Assembly: GCA_903868375.1 (NCBI GenBank)
Contig: CAIPVD010000311.1
Location: 1-5,858 of the forward strand
From: an uncultured delta proteobacterium
GTDB lineage: Bacteria; UBA10199; GCA-002796325; 1-14-0-20-49-13
Length of the DNA stretch: 5,858 bases
Reading direction: 5' to 3'
Made by a program: the position numbers and the translations under genes. The notes under the pieces are model-generated. The model did no database searches, had not been told where the DNA came from, and saw only the letters and a list, made by a program, of their open reading frames with translations. Below are positions 1 through 5,714 of the stretch, one piece after another (positions within the stretch are counted from its first letter, which is position 1; each line of letters starts with the position of its first letter).

Positions 1-887
1 CCATCGGCGTCATTGCCATATACTTTGCGGTTAGGAACATCGATTACATTCAGTTCAAGGCCTCCATCGAATCTGCCCGCGTGCCGTTCCTTATCGCCGT
101 CGTGCTGCTCAATTTCGTGGTCATATCTCTGAAGGCCGTTCGATGGCACATAATGATCCTGCCGGTGAAGAAGATCGGATTTGCGACGCTATTCCGTGCG
201 ATCACCGTGGGATTCATGGCGAACAACATATTGCCGGCAAGGCTTGGCGAGCTGGTGCGTATTCATACGCTGGGCCGAGATGCAGATGTCAGCCGCCTTA
301 CGACAACAGGCAGCCTAATCGCTGATCGAATAGTCGAAGCGTTGAGCTTTCTAATGCTAGCGGTGATATTGCTCTTCTTAAGCGATGTTCCAAAGTGGAT
401 GCATTACGGGCTTAACGTTACTTTGTGCTTAACGCTCCTTGCCGCCGCTGTCGCCCTCGTTTATTCGCTAAAAGATGCAAAGAGCGAACTTTTTAGAAAG
501 TTCCAGGACGGGCTTAAACCGCTTGTCGATCTGAAGCTCTTCTTCCTTGCGCTGCTCACTTCCATGGCATCGTGGTTCGTGCAATGGTGCATGGTCTATC
601 TCTCGCAGGCGGCATTTGGCGTCTATCTTCCAGTATGGGCCGTTCTTCTCGTGCTGATCGCGGTGAATCTCGCTATTGTTGTACCATCCGCTCCGGCAAA
701 TCTCGGAACGTTCGAACTTGCATGCGTTTTGGCATATACCTCCGTCGGCGTCGATAAAAGTACGGCGCTGGCCATTGGCGCATCTTATCATCTTTTGCAG
801 GCGGTTCCAGTTACGATAGTCGGAGGTATAATGATACTTGTTAGGCAGATCGGATCGGGCCGCGATAAAGTTTGTTCTCAAATATAA
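1..887 (+). CDS. Lysylphosphatidylglycerol synthase TM region / UPF0104 family membrane protein, 5' end cut off by the window
   Basis: About 294 residues are visible, and the frame is open from base 3. I treat the gene as truncated by the window edge and do not use the internal GTG at 81, because the residues before it read as the usual first membrane helix (IGVIAIYFAVRNID) of this family. Family signatures are present in order: NNILPARLGELVRI (around bases 222-263), VPSAPANLGTFE (around 681-716), and a late YHLLQAVP segment followed by a glycine-rich last helix. The protein is polytopic, with at least six hydrophobic stretches, in the inner membrane. The family includes the flippase half of MprF and stand-alone YbhN/AglD-type proteins thought to move lipid or lipid-linked substrates. 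The soluble aminoacyl-transfer domain of MprF is absent after the last helix, so this is a stand-alone flippase-like member of unknown substrate. It ends at TAA 885-887. The next gene is 185 nt away, so co-transcription is uncertain. Confidence 0.85.
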   Translation, partial: IGVIAIYFAVRNIDYIQFKASIESARVPFLIAVVLLNFVVISLKAVRWHIMILPVKKIGFATLFRAITVGFMANNILPARLGELVRIHTLGRDADVSRLTTTGSLIADRIVEALSFLMLAVILLFLSDVPKWMHYGLNVTLCLTLLAAAVALVYSLKDAKSELFRKFQDGLKPLVDLKLFFLALLTSMASWFVQWCMVYLSQAAFGVYLPVWAVLLVLIAVNLAIVVPSAPANLGTFELACVLAYTSVGVDKSTALAIGASYHLLQAVPVTIVGGIMILVRQIGSGRDKVCSQI

Positions 888-987
888 GTACTAAGAACAT
901 CACAACAAGAATGCCTCTCCATACCAGATGAGGCAGATAGAAGAAAAATCGTTTCATCGCTTCCTTCAATACCATCAGCCAAAAGAT

Positions 988-1008
988 AGAAGCAAGCTTC
1001 TTTATAAA
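988..1008 (+). promoter_or_regulatory. Possible promoter/operator: near-palindrome beside a TATAAA box
   Basis: The perfect inverted repeat AGAAGC-AA-GCTTCT (988-1001) directly abuts a TATAAA hexamer (1003-1008), about 65 nt upstream of the ppiD-like start. TATAAA differs from the consensus -10 at one base. No convincing -35 hexamer lies 16-18 nt upstream, so if this is a promoter it is either activator-dependent or not sigma70-type. The inverted repeat could be an operator covering the -35 to -10 spacer. The rest of the gap (888-987) has only a weak stem, TGCCTC (912-917) with GAGGCA (930-935), and no T run. Confidence 0.25.
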
Positions 1009-1042
1009 ATTTCTTGCTCTTTCGGCGTCCTTGAGTAGAATG

Positions 1043-1071
1043 CCCTCCACAAAAGAAAGGGAGGGTTTTTT
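1043..1071 (+). promoter_or_regulatory. GC-rich hairpin plus T run that includes the Shine-Dalgarno of the ppiD-like gene
   Basis: CCCTCC (1043-1048) is perfectly complementary to GGAGGG (1060-1065) across an 11-nt A-rich loop, and six T residues follow at 1066-1071. The 3' arm is the Shine-Dalgarno sequence of the gene starting at 1073, with a 7-nt spacer. Folding would therefore hide the ribosome-binding site. The same stem plus T tract has the form of a short intrinsic terminator, and A-rich sequence 5' of the stem can pair partly with the T run. It could be the terminator of the upstream membrane-protein gene, an attenuator for the downstream operon, or a translational switch. The sequence alone does not decide between these. 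Confidence 0.5.
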
Positions 1072-1072
1072 C

Positions 1073-2026
1073 ATGTTAGATATCATCAGAAAAAGAGCGG
1101 CAGACTGGGGAGTAAAGGTTATCTTCGGCATTATTATTATCGTATTCGTTTTCTTCTTTGGCTATAACAGGATCTCGCAGCGATACAGTGGCGGCGGTAA
1201 AGGCGCTAAGATCGTGGCAAAGGTAAATGGTACGGTAATTTCCCGTCCGGAATATAATCTGGCCTACGAGAACACAAAGAGAATGTTCGTTCAGATGTTC
1301 AAACAGCCCGAAGGCGAACCTTTGCCAGAGGGTTTGGAAAAGAACGTTCGTTTAACAGCCTTGAACCAGCTTATCCAGCAGACGGTAATTAAATCGCTTG
1401 GCGATAAATTGGGGCTGGAACCGTCGAGAACCGAGCTTGTCGAAGCCATTCGCAATTCTCCCGTTGCCAAAGACGAAACTGGAAAGTTCGATCCGTACCT
1501 GTACAAACAGCGCTTTTTGCCTTACTTTGCTCAAAAATATAACGTCGATTACGAAGACCTGGTGGCGAACGATATCACCGGCGAAAAAGTAAGGGATGTC
1601 TTCGGATCGTTCGCGAAAGTTGCCGACGCGCACGAACTTTATAATCTCGACAGGACAAAATGGACATTTGAAGTGGCCGAATACGACAGCGAAGACGCCG
1701 CAAAGACAAAGAGCGGAGGCAAGTCCAAAAAGGTCGGGCCGATAAAGATCTCCGAGAACGGCCAGATCTTCCCATCTGAACCGGATGTTTCGGTGCTGGA
1801 GAATATCTTCAAAATAGCAAGCGCAAACACAGGCCCATACAATGTCGGCGGCAAATGGTACACCGTAAAGCTTATTTCTGTAGATAGGCCGATCGACTCG
1901 CAGTGGGAAAAAGACAAGGATGAATTTATTAAGTCATCCAATATAACGGCGGAACAGGAATATTTCCGTAGTTGGATGTCCGAACTCACCAAGAACCTGA
2001 AAATTAAAAAATATATCGAAGACTAA
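1073..2026 (+). CDS. PpiD/SurA-N-type membrane-anchored periplasmic chaperone lacking a recognisable parvulin domain
   Basis: The product has 317 residues. I chose the ATG at 1073 because GGAGGG lies 7 nt upstream and the protein then begins MLDIIRKRAADWGVKVIFG, the classic start of PpiD-like foldases. A more distal TTG at 1031 would add 14 poorly supported residues. Residues 1-15 are a short positively charged cytoplasmic tail, 16-30 a single membrane helix, and about 46-185 a SurA_N/PpiD-type chaperone region beginning with the KVNGTVISRPEY motif. PpiD proteins sit on the periplasmic face of the inner membrane and help outer-membrane and exported proteins fold. E. coli PpiD has 623 residues and carries a parvulin peptidyl-prolyl isomerase domain. 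Here a short Lys/Ser/Gly-rich linker (around 205-220) leads directly to a segment resembling only the tail of a parvulin domain (TGPYNVGGKWYTVKLISVD), then a charged C-terminal helix. I infer a chaperone without isomerase activity. The stop shares one base with the next start. Confidence 0.75.
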   Translation: MLDIIRKRAADWGVKVIFGIIIIVFVFFFGYNRISQRYSGGGKGAKIVAKVNGTVISRPEYNLAYENTKRMFVQMFKQPEGEPLPEGLEKNVRLTALNQLIQQTVIKSLGDKLGLEPSRTELVEAIRNSPVAKDETGKFDPYLYKQRFLPYFAQKYNVDYEDLVANDITGEKVRDVFGSFAKVADAHELYNLDRTKWTFEVAEYDSEDAAKTKSGGKSKKVGPIKISENGQIFPSEPDVSVLENIFKIASANTGPYNVGGKWYTVKLISVDRPIDSQWEKDKDEFIKSSNITAEQEYFRSWMSELTKNLKIKKYIED

Positions 2027-3378
2027 TGTTCGAAAAAGCAATCTTTGATGCCGGAGGAATAGTTTATGAAGTGGGCGGGTCCGTCCGCGATTCCTTCCTT
2101 GGCGTTCCGCATAAAGACCGTGATTTCCTTGTTACTGGCATCCCCTTGGACAAACTATCGGGGCTTTTAAAGCCATATGGCTCGGTTACGTTCGTGGGAA
2201 AATCGTTCGGCGTCTTAAAGCTTACACCGTTCAAAGAACCGGAAATAACTTTCGACATCGCTATTCCAAGAAAAGAGATTTCAACAGGCGAAGGCCATCG
2301 CGATTTCGAAGTGACGTACGATCATACATTGCCTGTTGAAGTCGACCTTTCCCGCCGCGATTTTACCGTGAATGCAATGGCCAGAAATGTCCGGACAAGT
2401 GAACTTGTCGACCCGTTCGGCGGAAGAGAAGACCTTAAGAAGAAACAGATAAGGCAGGTCTTTGCCGAAACGTTCAAAGAAGATCCTCTGCGTTTGATAC
2501 GAGCCGTTCAGTTTTCTGCGCGCCTTGGTTTCGAGATCGAACCGGAAACGTTGAACAGCATGACAAAGAATGCGGCGCTAATTAAGACAGTTTCAAGCGA
2601 ACGCGTCGTCGAAGAGCTTCGCAAGTTGTTCATGGCGGCAAAACCTTCGATCGGATTCGATATCATGGAGAGCTGCGGTATACTTCCTCATCTCTTCCCA
2701 GAGATAGCGGCGACGAAGGGAATTCAGCAGGACAAGGGCCACGACGTCTATAAACACACGATGATCGTACTCGACGCCGCGGCAAGCGACAAGATAATCG
2801 ACAACAAGGGCGACCTTGAACTTATGTTTGCGGCGCTGCTTCACGACGTAGGCAAGGCAAAGACCGCGCGCTTTGTGCCTGAACAGAAGAGGATCGCATT
2901 TTTTGGGCATCAGATAGTTTCGAAGCGGATCGCGAAGAAGCGGCTGGAACAACTTAAGGTCACAACGCTTGGGATAAATCCCGAAAACGTCCTAACTCTT
3001 ATCGAAGACCACATGTTCGAGACCAAATCGTTCTTCTCCGATAAGGCAATTCGAAGATTCGTTGCCAAGGTGGGCAAGGATCTGATATTAAAGCTTATAG
3101 ATTTGCGCATTGCAGACAATCGTGGCGGCAAATATCCGGCAGGCGTTGGCGGTGTATTAAAACTTAAGAAGCGCATTATCGAAGAGCTGGCAAAGAAGCC
3201 GCCGTTCGGGCCTAAAGACCTGGCGATAAACGGGCACGATCTTATGGAACTGGGTCTTAAGCCTGGGCCGAAGATGGGAAATATTATCAAGCAGCTTGTC
3301 GAGCTTGTTCTAGATGAGCCGGAGCGGAACACGAAGGAAGAACTGTTGAAGGTTGCCGAAAAAGCGATTAACGACTAA
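2026..3378 (+). CDS. cca: CCA tRNA nucleotidyltransferase / poly(A) polymerase family protein with HD domain
   Basis: The product has 450 residues and is a class II nucleotidyltransferase of the type that adds or repairs the 3'-CCA of tRNA in the cytoplasm. Visible motifs are GGSVRD (17-22), the metal-binding DRD (D31 and D33), DIAIPRKE after the second strand, RRDFTVNAMA (110-119) and EDPLRLIRA (152-160) for nucleotide recognition and the neck. An HD phosphohydrolase-like domain follows, with H239/H244, H273-D274 (LLHDVGK), H295 and EDH (327-329). A C-terminal NGHDLMELGLKPGP block (from 402) is typical of the bacterial CCA enzymes related to E. coli Cca. Sequence alone does not separate full CCA-adding, A-adding or CC-adding activity, nor tRNA from poly(A) polymerase, although CCA addition is the likeliest. 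The ATG overlaps the preceding TAA by one base (TAATG) and has no good Shine-Dalgarno of its own, so translation is probably coupled to the ppiD-like gene. Confidence 0.87.
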   Translation: MFEKAIFDAGGIVYEVGGSVRDSFLGVPHKDRDFLVTGIPLDKLSGLLKPYGSVTFVGKSFGVLKLTPFKEPEITFDIAIPRKEISTGEGHRDFEVTYDHTLPVEVDLSRRDFTVNAMARNVRTSELVDPFGGREDLKKKQIRQVFAETFKEDPLRLIRAVQFSARLGFEIEPETLNSMTKNAALIKTVSSERVVEELRKLFMAAKPSIGFDIMESCGILPHLFPEIAATKGIQQDKGHDVYKHTMIVLDAAASDKIIDNKGDLELMFAALLHDVGKAKTARFVPEQKRIAFFGHQIVSKRIAKKRLEQLKVTTLGINPENVLTLIEDHMFETKSFFSDKAIRRFVAKVGKDLILKLIDLRIADNRGGKYPAGVGGVLKLKKRIIEELAKKPPFGPKDLAINGHDLMELGLKPGPKMGNIIKQLVELVLDEPERNTKEELLKVAEKAIND

Positions 3379-3391
3379 AGAAAGGAAGTAT

Positions 3392-3688
3392 ATGGCAAAG
3401 AAAAAAAATGATTTTACCGTGAACGATTTTGTAGATGATGTTTGGAAGGTCATGGAAGACCAGGTGGAACAGAACAAGATGCTAAAAATGGTCCACGCAA
3501 AGTTAACTCCAGAGTGGGACGATATCACAGGGCTCATCATCAAGATGTTAGAAGCAAAAGAGGAAACGGAGACGATCAGCTTAATCACGGAGATTGGCGC
3601 CTACGGTGAAACGGCGGTGTGGCCCTTAATAGACACGCTACTTAAGATGAAAGAAGCGATGATCTCATGCAAAAAAGAAGAAAAATAA
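3392..3688 (+). CDS. Small hypothetical protein with a HEAT-like segment
   Basis: The product has 98 residues and I do not recognise the family. The ATG at 3392 is preferred because AAAGGAAG lies just upstream (3381-3388) and the gene then begins 13 nt after the cca stop. An in-frame ATG at 3353 would instead run back into cca. The protein is soluble with no signal peptide or membrane helix. It starts with a Lys-rich MAKKKND, is very acidic and helical through the middle (DFVDDVWKVMEDQVEQ), and has near residues 62-84 the pattern LITEIGAYGETAVWPLIDTL, which resembles one HEAT-type helical hairpin. It ends in a charged KKEEK tail. A single repeat suggests a small scaffold or protein-binding role, but this is inference. 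It sits between cca and coaE, and its last 22 nt overlap the start of coaE, so it is almost certainly expressed with them. Confidence 0.7.
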   Translation: MAKKKNDFTVNDFVDDVWKVMEDQVEQNKMLKMVHAKLTPEWDDITGLIIKMLEAKEETETISLITEIGAYGETAVWPLIDTLLKMKEAMISCKKEEK

Positions 3689-4278
3689 AATTGATCGGAT
3701 TAACCGGCGGCGTATCGACCGGCAAATCGACGGTGGCGTCTATGTTCGCAAGCCTTGGTTTCCCGAGTGTAGATACCGATAAGATCGCGCATCGTTTAAT
3801 GAAGAAGGGGAGCGCCGAGTATAAGAAGATCGTGCATATCTTTGGCGATCGCATTCTTGCAAAGAATGGGGATATAGACAGGGAAAAAGTTGCCGCCGCG
3901 ATATTCAATCGATCGGCAAAGGCAAAGGCGTTGAAAAGGAAGCTCGAACACGTTCTTCATCCGGCGATCTTTACGGAATGTAAAAAAATGGCAGAGATTT
4001 TAGAGCGGGCCGGCGAAAAATATCTGATCATAGAAATTCCACTTCTCTTCGAAATAGGCTGGCATAAGAAGATGGACTTGAACATTGTGGCATCGTGCAG
4101 GGCGCGTGAAGAAAGGCGGCGCTGCAAAAAACGAGGATTCAAGGGAAGATCGGCATTTCAGCTGCCGCTATATATAAAGGAAGGGATGTCCGATTTTATA
4201 ATCGACACCTCCGGTTCGAAGAATTCGACCAAAATGCAGGTTGATATCTTTTCGCAGATATTAAGCTCGCTTTTTTGA
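3667..4278 (+). CDS. coaE: Dephospho-CoA kinase
   Basis: The product has 203 residues, the normal length for CoaE, which phosphorylates the 3'-hydroxyl of the ribose of dephospho-CoA with ATP in the last step of coenzyme A synthesis in the cytoplasm. The P-loop GGVSTGKST lies at 14-22. VDTDKIAH (35-42) matches the family DAD substrate-binding/catalytic site. EHVLHPAIF and EIPLLFE are the conserved core and CoA-domain motifs, and SDFIIDTSGS near the C-terminus corresponds to the usual ADxVIxNxG. The usual Asn there is Thr, and the segment between the lid arginines and the Gln (CKKRGFKGRSAFQLP) looks condensed compared with typical CoaE. The ATG overlaps the preceding gene by 22 nt and lacks a strong Shine-Dalgarno, suggesting translational coupling. 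An in-frame TTG at 3691 would remove the basic leader QKRRKIK and is a weaker alternative. No T-run terminator follows the TGA at 4276-4278. Confidence 0.9.
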   Translation: MQKRRKIKLIGLTGGVSTGKSTVASMFASLGFPSVDTDKIAHRLMKKGSAEYKKIVHIFGDRILAKNGDIDREKVAAAIFNRSAKAKALKRKLEHVLHPAIFTECKKMAEILERAGEKYLIIEIPLLFEIGWHKKMDLNIVASCRAREERRRCKKRGFKGRSAFQLPLYIKEGMSDFIIDTSGSKNSTKMQVDIFSQILSSLF

Positions 4279-4311
4279 CGGTTTTCGGTTAAATTCTCGA
4301 ATCGATAATGT

Positions 4312-4347
4312 TCAAATCAAATCAAATCAAATCAAATCAAATCAAAT
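4312..4347. repeat. Pentanucleotide tandem repeat, seven TCAAA units
   Basis: Seven perfect TCAAA units run from 4312 to 4346, plus a trailing T. The repeat is non-coding, 33 nt after the coaE stop and about 130 nt before the start of the exported-protein gene. Perfect short tandem repeats of this kind can change copy number by polymerase slippage. Outside a reading frame, a change would alter spacing in an upstream regulatory region and would not shift a frame. No effect can be shown from one sequence. Confidence 0.95.
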
Positions 4348-4400
4348 AGTTAATCCTAAGTGCCGGTTGGTATCTTTTTTGCATTATAGAGTGTTTGTCG

Positions 4401-4418
4401 TTCCCGCGAAAGCGGGAA
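4401..4418. repeat. REP-like inverted repeat with GAAA loop
   Basis: TTCCCGC (4401-4407) and GCGGGAA (4412-4418) form a perfect 7-bp stem closed by a GAAA tetraloop, flanked by GTCG and TCAC. Hairpins of this TTCCCGCGAAAGCGGGAA type occur as dispersed repeats in many proteobacterial genomes and resemble REP or dRS3-like elements. There is no T run on either side, so it is not an ordinary terminator. It may be a dispersed element or a processed-RNA stabiliser in the gap after coaE. Confidence 0.7.
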
Positions 4419-4433
4419 TCACGTTTAAATTAT

Positions 4434-4472
4434 GCGATGGCTAATCGGAGTCCATCGCCCGAACAAAGGGGC
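4434..4472 (+). promoter_or_regulatory. Leader hairpin and ribosome-binding site of the exported-protein gene
   Basis: GCGATGG (4434-4440) and CCATCGC (4452-4458) are perfect 7-bp complements around an 11-nt loop, just upstream of the Shine-Dalgarno AGGGG (4467-4471). A second, weaker pairing, GCCC (4457-4460) with GGGC (4469-4472), would cover that Shine-Dalgarno and shares bases 4457-4458 with the first stem, so the two compete. I see no match to a known riboswitch. The upstream TTGGTA (4367-4372) and TATAGA (4385-4390) are only 12 nt apart, too close for a standard sigma70 promoter. Confidence 0.35.
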
Positions 4473-4476
4473 ATAT

Positions 4477-5223
4477 ATGATGAAAGCAATTGTTAGGTCA
4501 GTGTTAGTTCTCGCAGTTCTCGCTCTGCCGATGGTTGTCATGGCAGCAACAACTGTGCAACCGACAGTAAAAACGGCTGTAGCCGCTGCACCGGCTGCTC
4601 GAACCACAACATCAACACCAGTTCTGACGGCACCAGCTGTAACAATTCCAAAGGCTGTTGCTACACCGGCACCAGTACCGCAGCAGGCAGTTGATGTTAT
4701 GAAGGCACAAGCCGAAAATGATTTCATCTTTGGCTGCGATGATCTAAAACCTGCAAATGTAAGTTTCCGTTTTGGTCAGGCTTGCTTTTATAAAGGGCAT
4801 GATGGTGTGATTGGCGATAAGATAAGCGTTGTTGGACATGTTGAGGGTTTTCCCTACGATTCACCTGCGTTTAAAAATGGTAATGTAGTGCCACTGCATA
4901 TAAGGGCTATCTATGGTACCGCCAATTTTTGGGATGCCAAACCTTTTAAAAGGACCTATGACATGTGTACCATAGTTACCGATAGAGGTATGAATGAAAG
5001 TAGTAATTTTTTCCAATTTGAATCCCATGAGCCTTTGCCACCCGATCAATCAAAAGATCCTTACTCATTCGAACTAGTTATTATCATGGATGGCCTTGTG
5101 CAACCGAGCGCCATTAAATGCACTTCCTTTAAGGTAGTCCCGCAGTTATCTGATCTCGCACACCAGCACGATAATTGCGTAGTGGATGCTTATGAAGGTG
5201 TGTGTCCAGTATTTGTTCAATAG
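4477..5223 (+). CDS. Exported six-cysteine protein of unknown function
   Basis: The product has 248 residues and I do not recognise the family. The start is ATG 4477 or the adjacent ATG 4480; AGGGG (4467-4471) serves either. A further in-frame ATG at 4432 would put 15 polar residues before the signal peptide and is less likely. Residues 1-23 are a clear Sec signal peptide (Lys/Arg, hydrophobic core, LPMVVMA) with probable cleavage after A23. There is no lipobox cysteine. Residues 24-70 form a low-complexity Ala/Pro/Thr/Val linker. From about 80 to 248 is a compact, probably beta-rich domain with cysteines at 87, 103, 164, 215, 234 and 243, enough for three disulfides, which suits an oxidising periplasm or exterior. 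No enzyme motif or membrane anchor is visible. The gene is a single unit: non-coding DNA with repeats precedes it and a strong terminator follows. Codons end in A/T more often than in the upstream operon. Confidence 0.75.
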   Translation: MMKAIVRSVLVLAVLALPMVVMAATTVQPTVKTAVAAAPAARTTTSTPVLTAPAVTIPKAVATPAPVPQQAVDVMKAQAENDFIFGCDDLKPANVSFRFGQACFYKGHDGVIGDKISVVGHVEGFPYDSPAFKNGNVVPLHIRAIYGTANFWDAKPFKRTYDMCTIVTDRGMNESSNFFQFESHEPLPPDQSKDPYSFELVIIMDGLVQPSAIKCTSFKVVPQLSDLAHQHDNCVVDAYEGVCPVFVQ

Positions 5224-5250
5224 TCAGTTGAGAAATAGTAAATAATCATT

Positions 5251-5288
5251 GGGCCGAAAGGGCATCAACCTTTCGGCCCTTTTTGTTT
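5251..5288 (+). terminator. Intrinsic (rho-independent) terminator after the exported-protein gene
   Basis: GGGCCGAAAGG (5251-5261) pairs perfectly over 11 bp with CCTTTCGGCCC (5269-5279) across a 7-nt loop. TTTTTGTTT (5280-5288) follows. It lies 27 nt after the TAG stop. This is the clearest terminator in the window, and it isolates the exported-protein gene from the MNT/HEPN pair, so that pair needs its own promoter. Confidence 0.95.
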
Positions 5289-5360
5289 CCGCTATAGCTT
5301 CAGCCACATGCAAGATGAAAACTATTGCGGATGTCAATATTAACATATATAGTGCCGCGC

Positions 5361-5714
5361 ATGTCGCCGAAAAATATTTTAAATAAGTTTGCTGTTCTAC
5401 GAAGGTTTCTTCACATTCTTGAATCCAAAAGAATAGAAGGCGTTTCCAGGATCATTGTTTTTGGATCGGTGGCAACTGGTACGGCTTCATCTACGTCAGA
5501 CATCGATGTTATTGTGCTGTCTAAATCCGCAAACGTTACGGTAAAAGATACTGTACGAAAGATAGCATATATGGCCATGGAAGAAGATGGATTCACGAGG
5601 CTTATATCTCTCCATTTTATGGAAGAAGACAATTTTGCGAAGTTGCTGGATGCGGGTTATTCATTTGAGAAGGAAATTGAATCGGAAGGGGTGCCACTAT
5701 GGCAGGCGGCCTAA
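5361..5714 (+). CDS. Minimal nucleotidyltransferase (MNT) domain protein, probable antitoxin partner of the downstream HEPN gene
   Basis: From ATG 5361 the product has 117 residues, the usual size for stand-alone MNT proteins. After an N-terminal helix, IIVFGS leads into the DNA-polymerase-beta-type signature GSVATGTASSTSDID (35-49). This is an exact G-S-X10-D-X-D with metal-binding D47 and D49. The later strand reads RLISLHF where many polymerase-beta-fold enzymes keep a third acidic residue. In HEPN-MNT pairs, MntA-type proteins neutralise the HEPN RNase, in studied cases by adding AMP to it. Assigning that chemistry here is inference. The start is uncertain: in-frame ATG 5331, GTG 5352 and TTG 5325 are alternatives, and none has a good Shine-Dalgarno. 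A weak TTGCGG (5325-5330) and TATATA (5346-5351), 15 nt apart, could be a promoter giving a nearly leaderless message from 5361. The 3' end overlaps the HEPN gene by 16 nt. Confidence 0.8.
   Translation: MSPKNILNKFAVLRRFLHILESKRIEGVSRIIVFGSVATGTASSTSDIDVIVLSKSANVTVKDTVRKIAYMAMEEDGFTRLISLHFMEEDNFAKLLDAGYSFEKEIESEGVPLWQAA

Noticed and set aside
81..887. GTG at 81 as the true start of the first gene
   Set aside because: The frame is open upstream to base 3 and encodes a hydrophobic N-terminal helix typical of the family, so the gene is cut by the window edge.
1031..1072. TTG 1031 or ATG 1040 as the start of the ppiD-like gene
   Set aside because: The 14 or 11 extra residues are not typical of the family, and the strong GGAGGG lies correctly spaced before ATG 1073.
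2171..2182. Perfect 12-nt palindrome AGCCATATGGCT
   Set aside because: It lies well inside the cca coding region with no neighbouring regulatory signal, and palindromes of this length are expected by chance.
4367..4390. TTGGTA and TATAGA as a sigma70 promoter for the exported-protein gene
   Set aside because: The spacer is only 12 nt, too short for a standard promoter, so I do not annotate it separately.
4401..4418. Hairpin as the coaE terminator
   Set aside because: No T run follows on either strand; the GAAA-loop stem fits a dispersed repeat better.
4432..4476. ATG 4432 as the start of the exported protein
   Set aside because: It would put a polar 15-residue extension before a clean signal peptide, and the AGGGG ribosome-binding site fits ATG 4477/4480.
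4425..4727. Minus-strand Ala/Thr-rich open frame of 100 codons
   Set aside because: It mirrors the low-complexity Ala/Pro/Thr linker of the exported protein on the other strand and has no family features.
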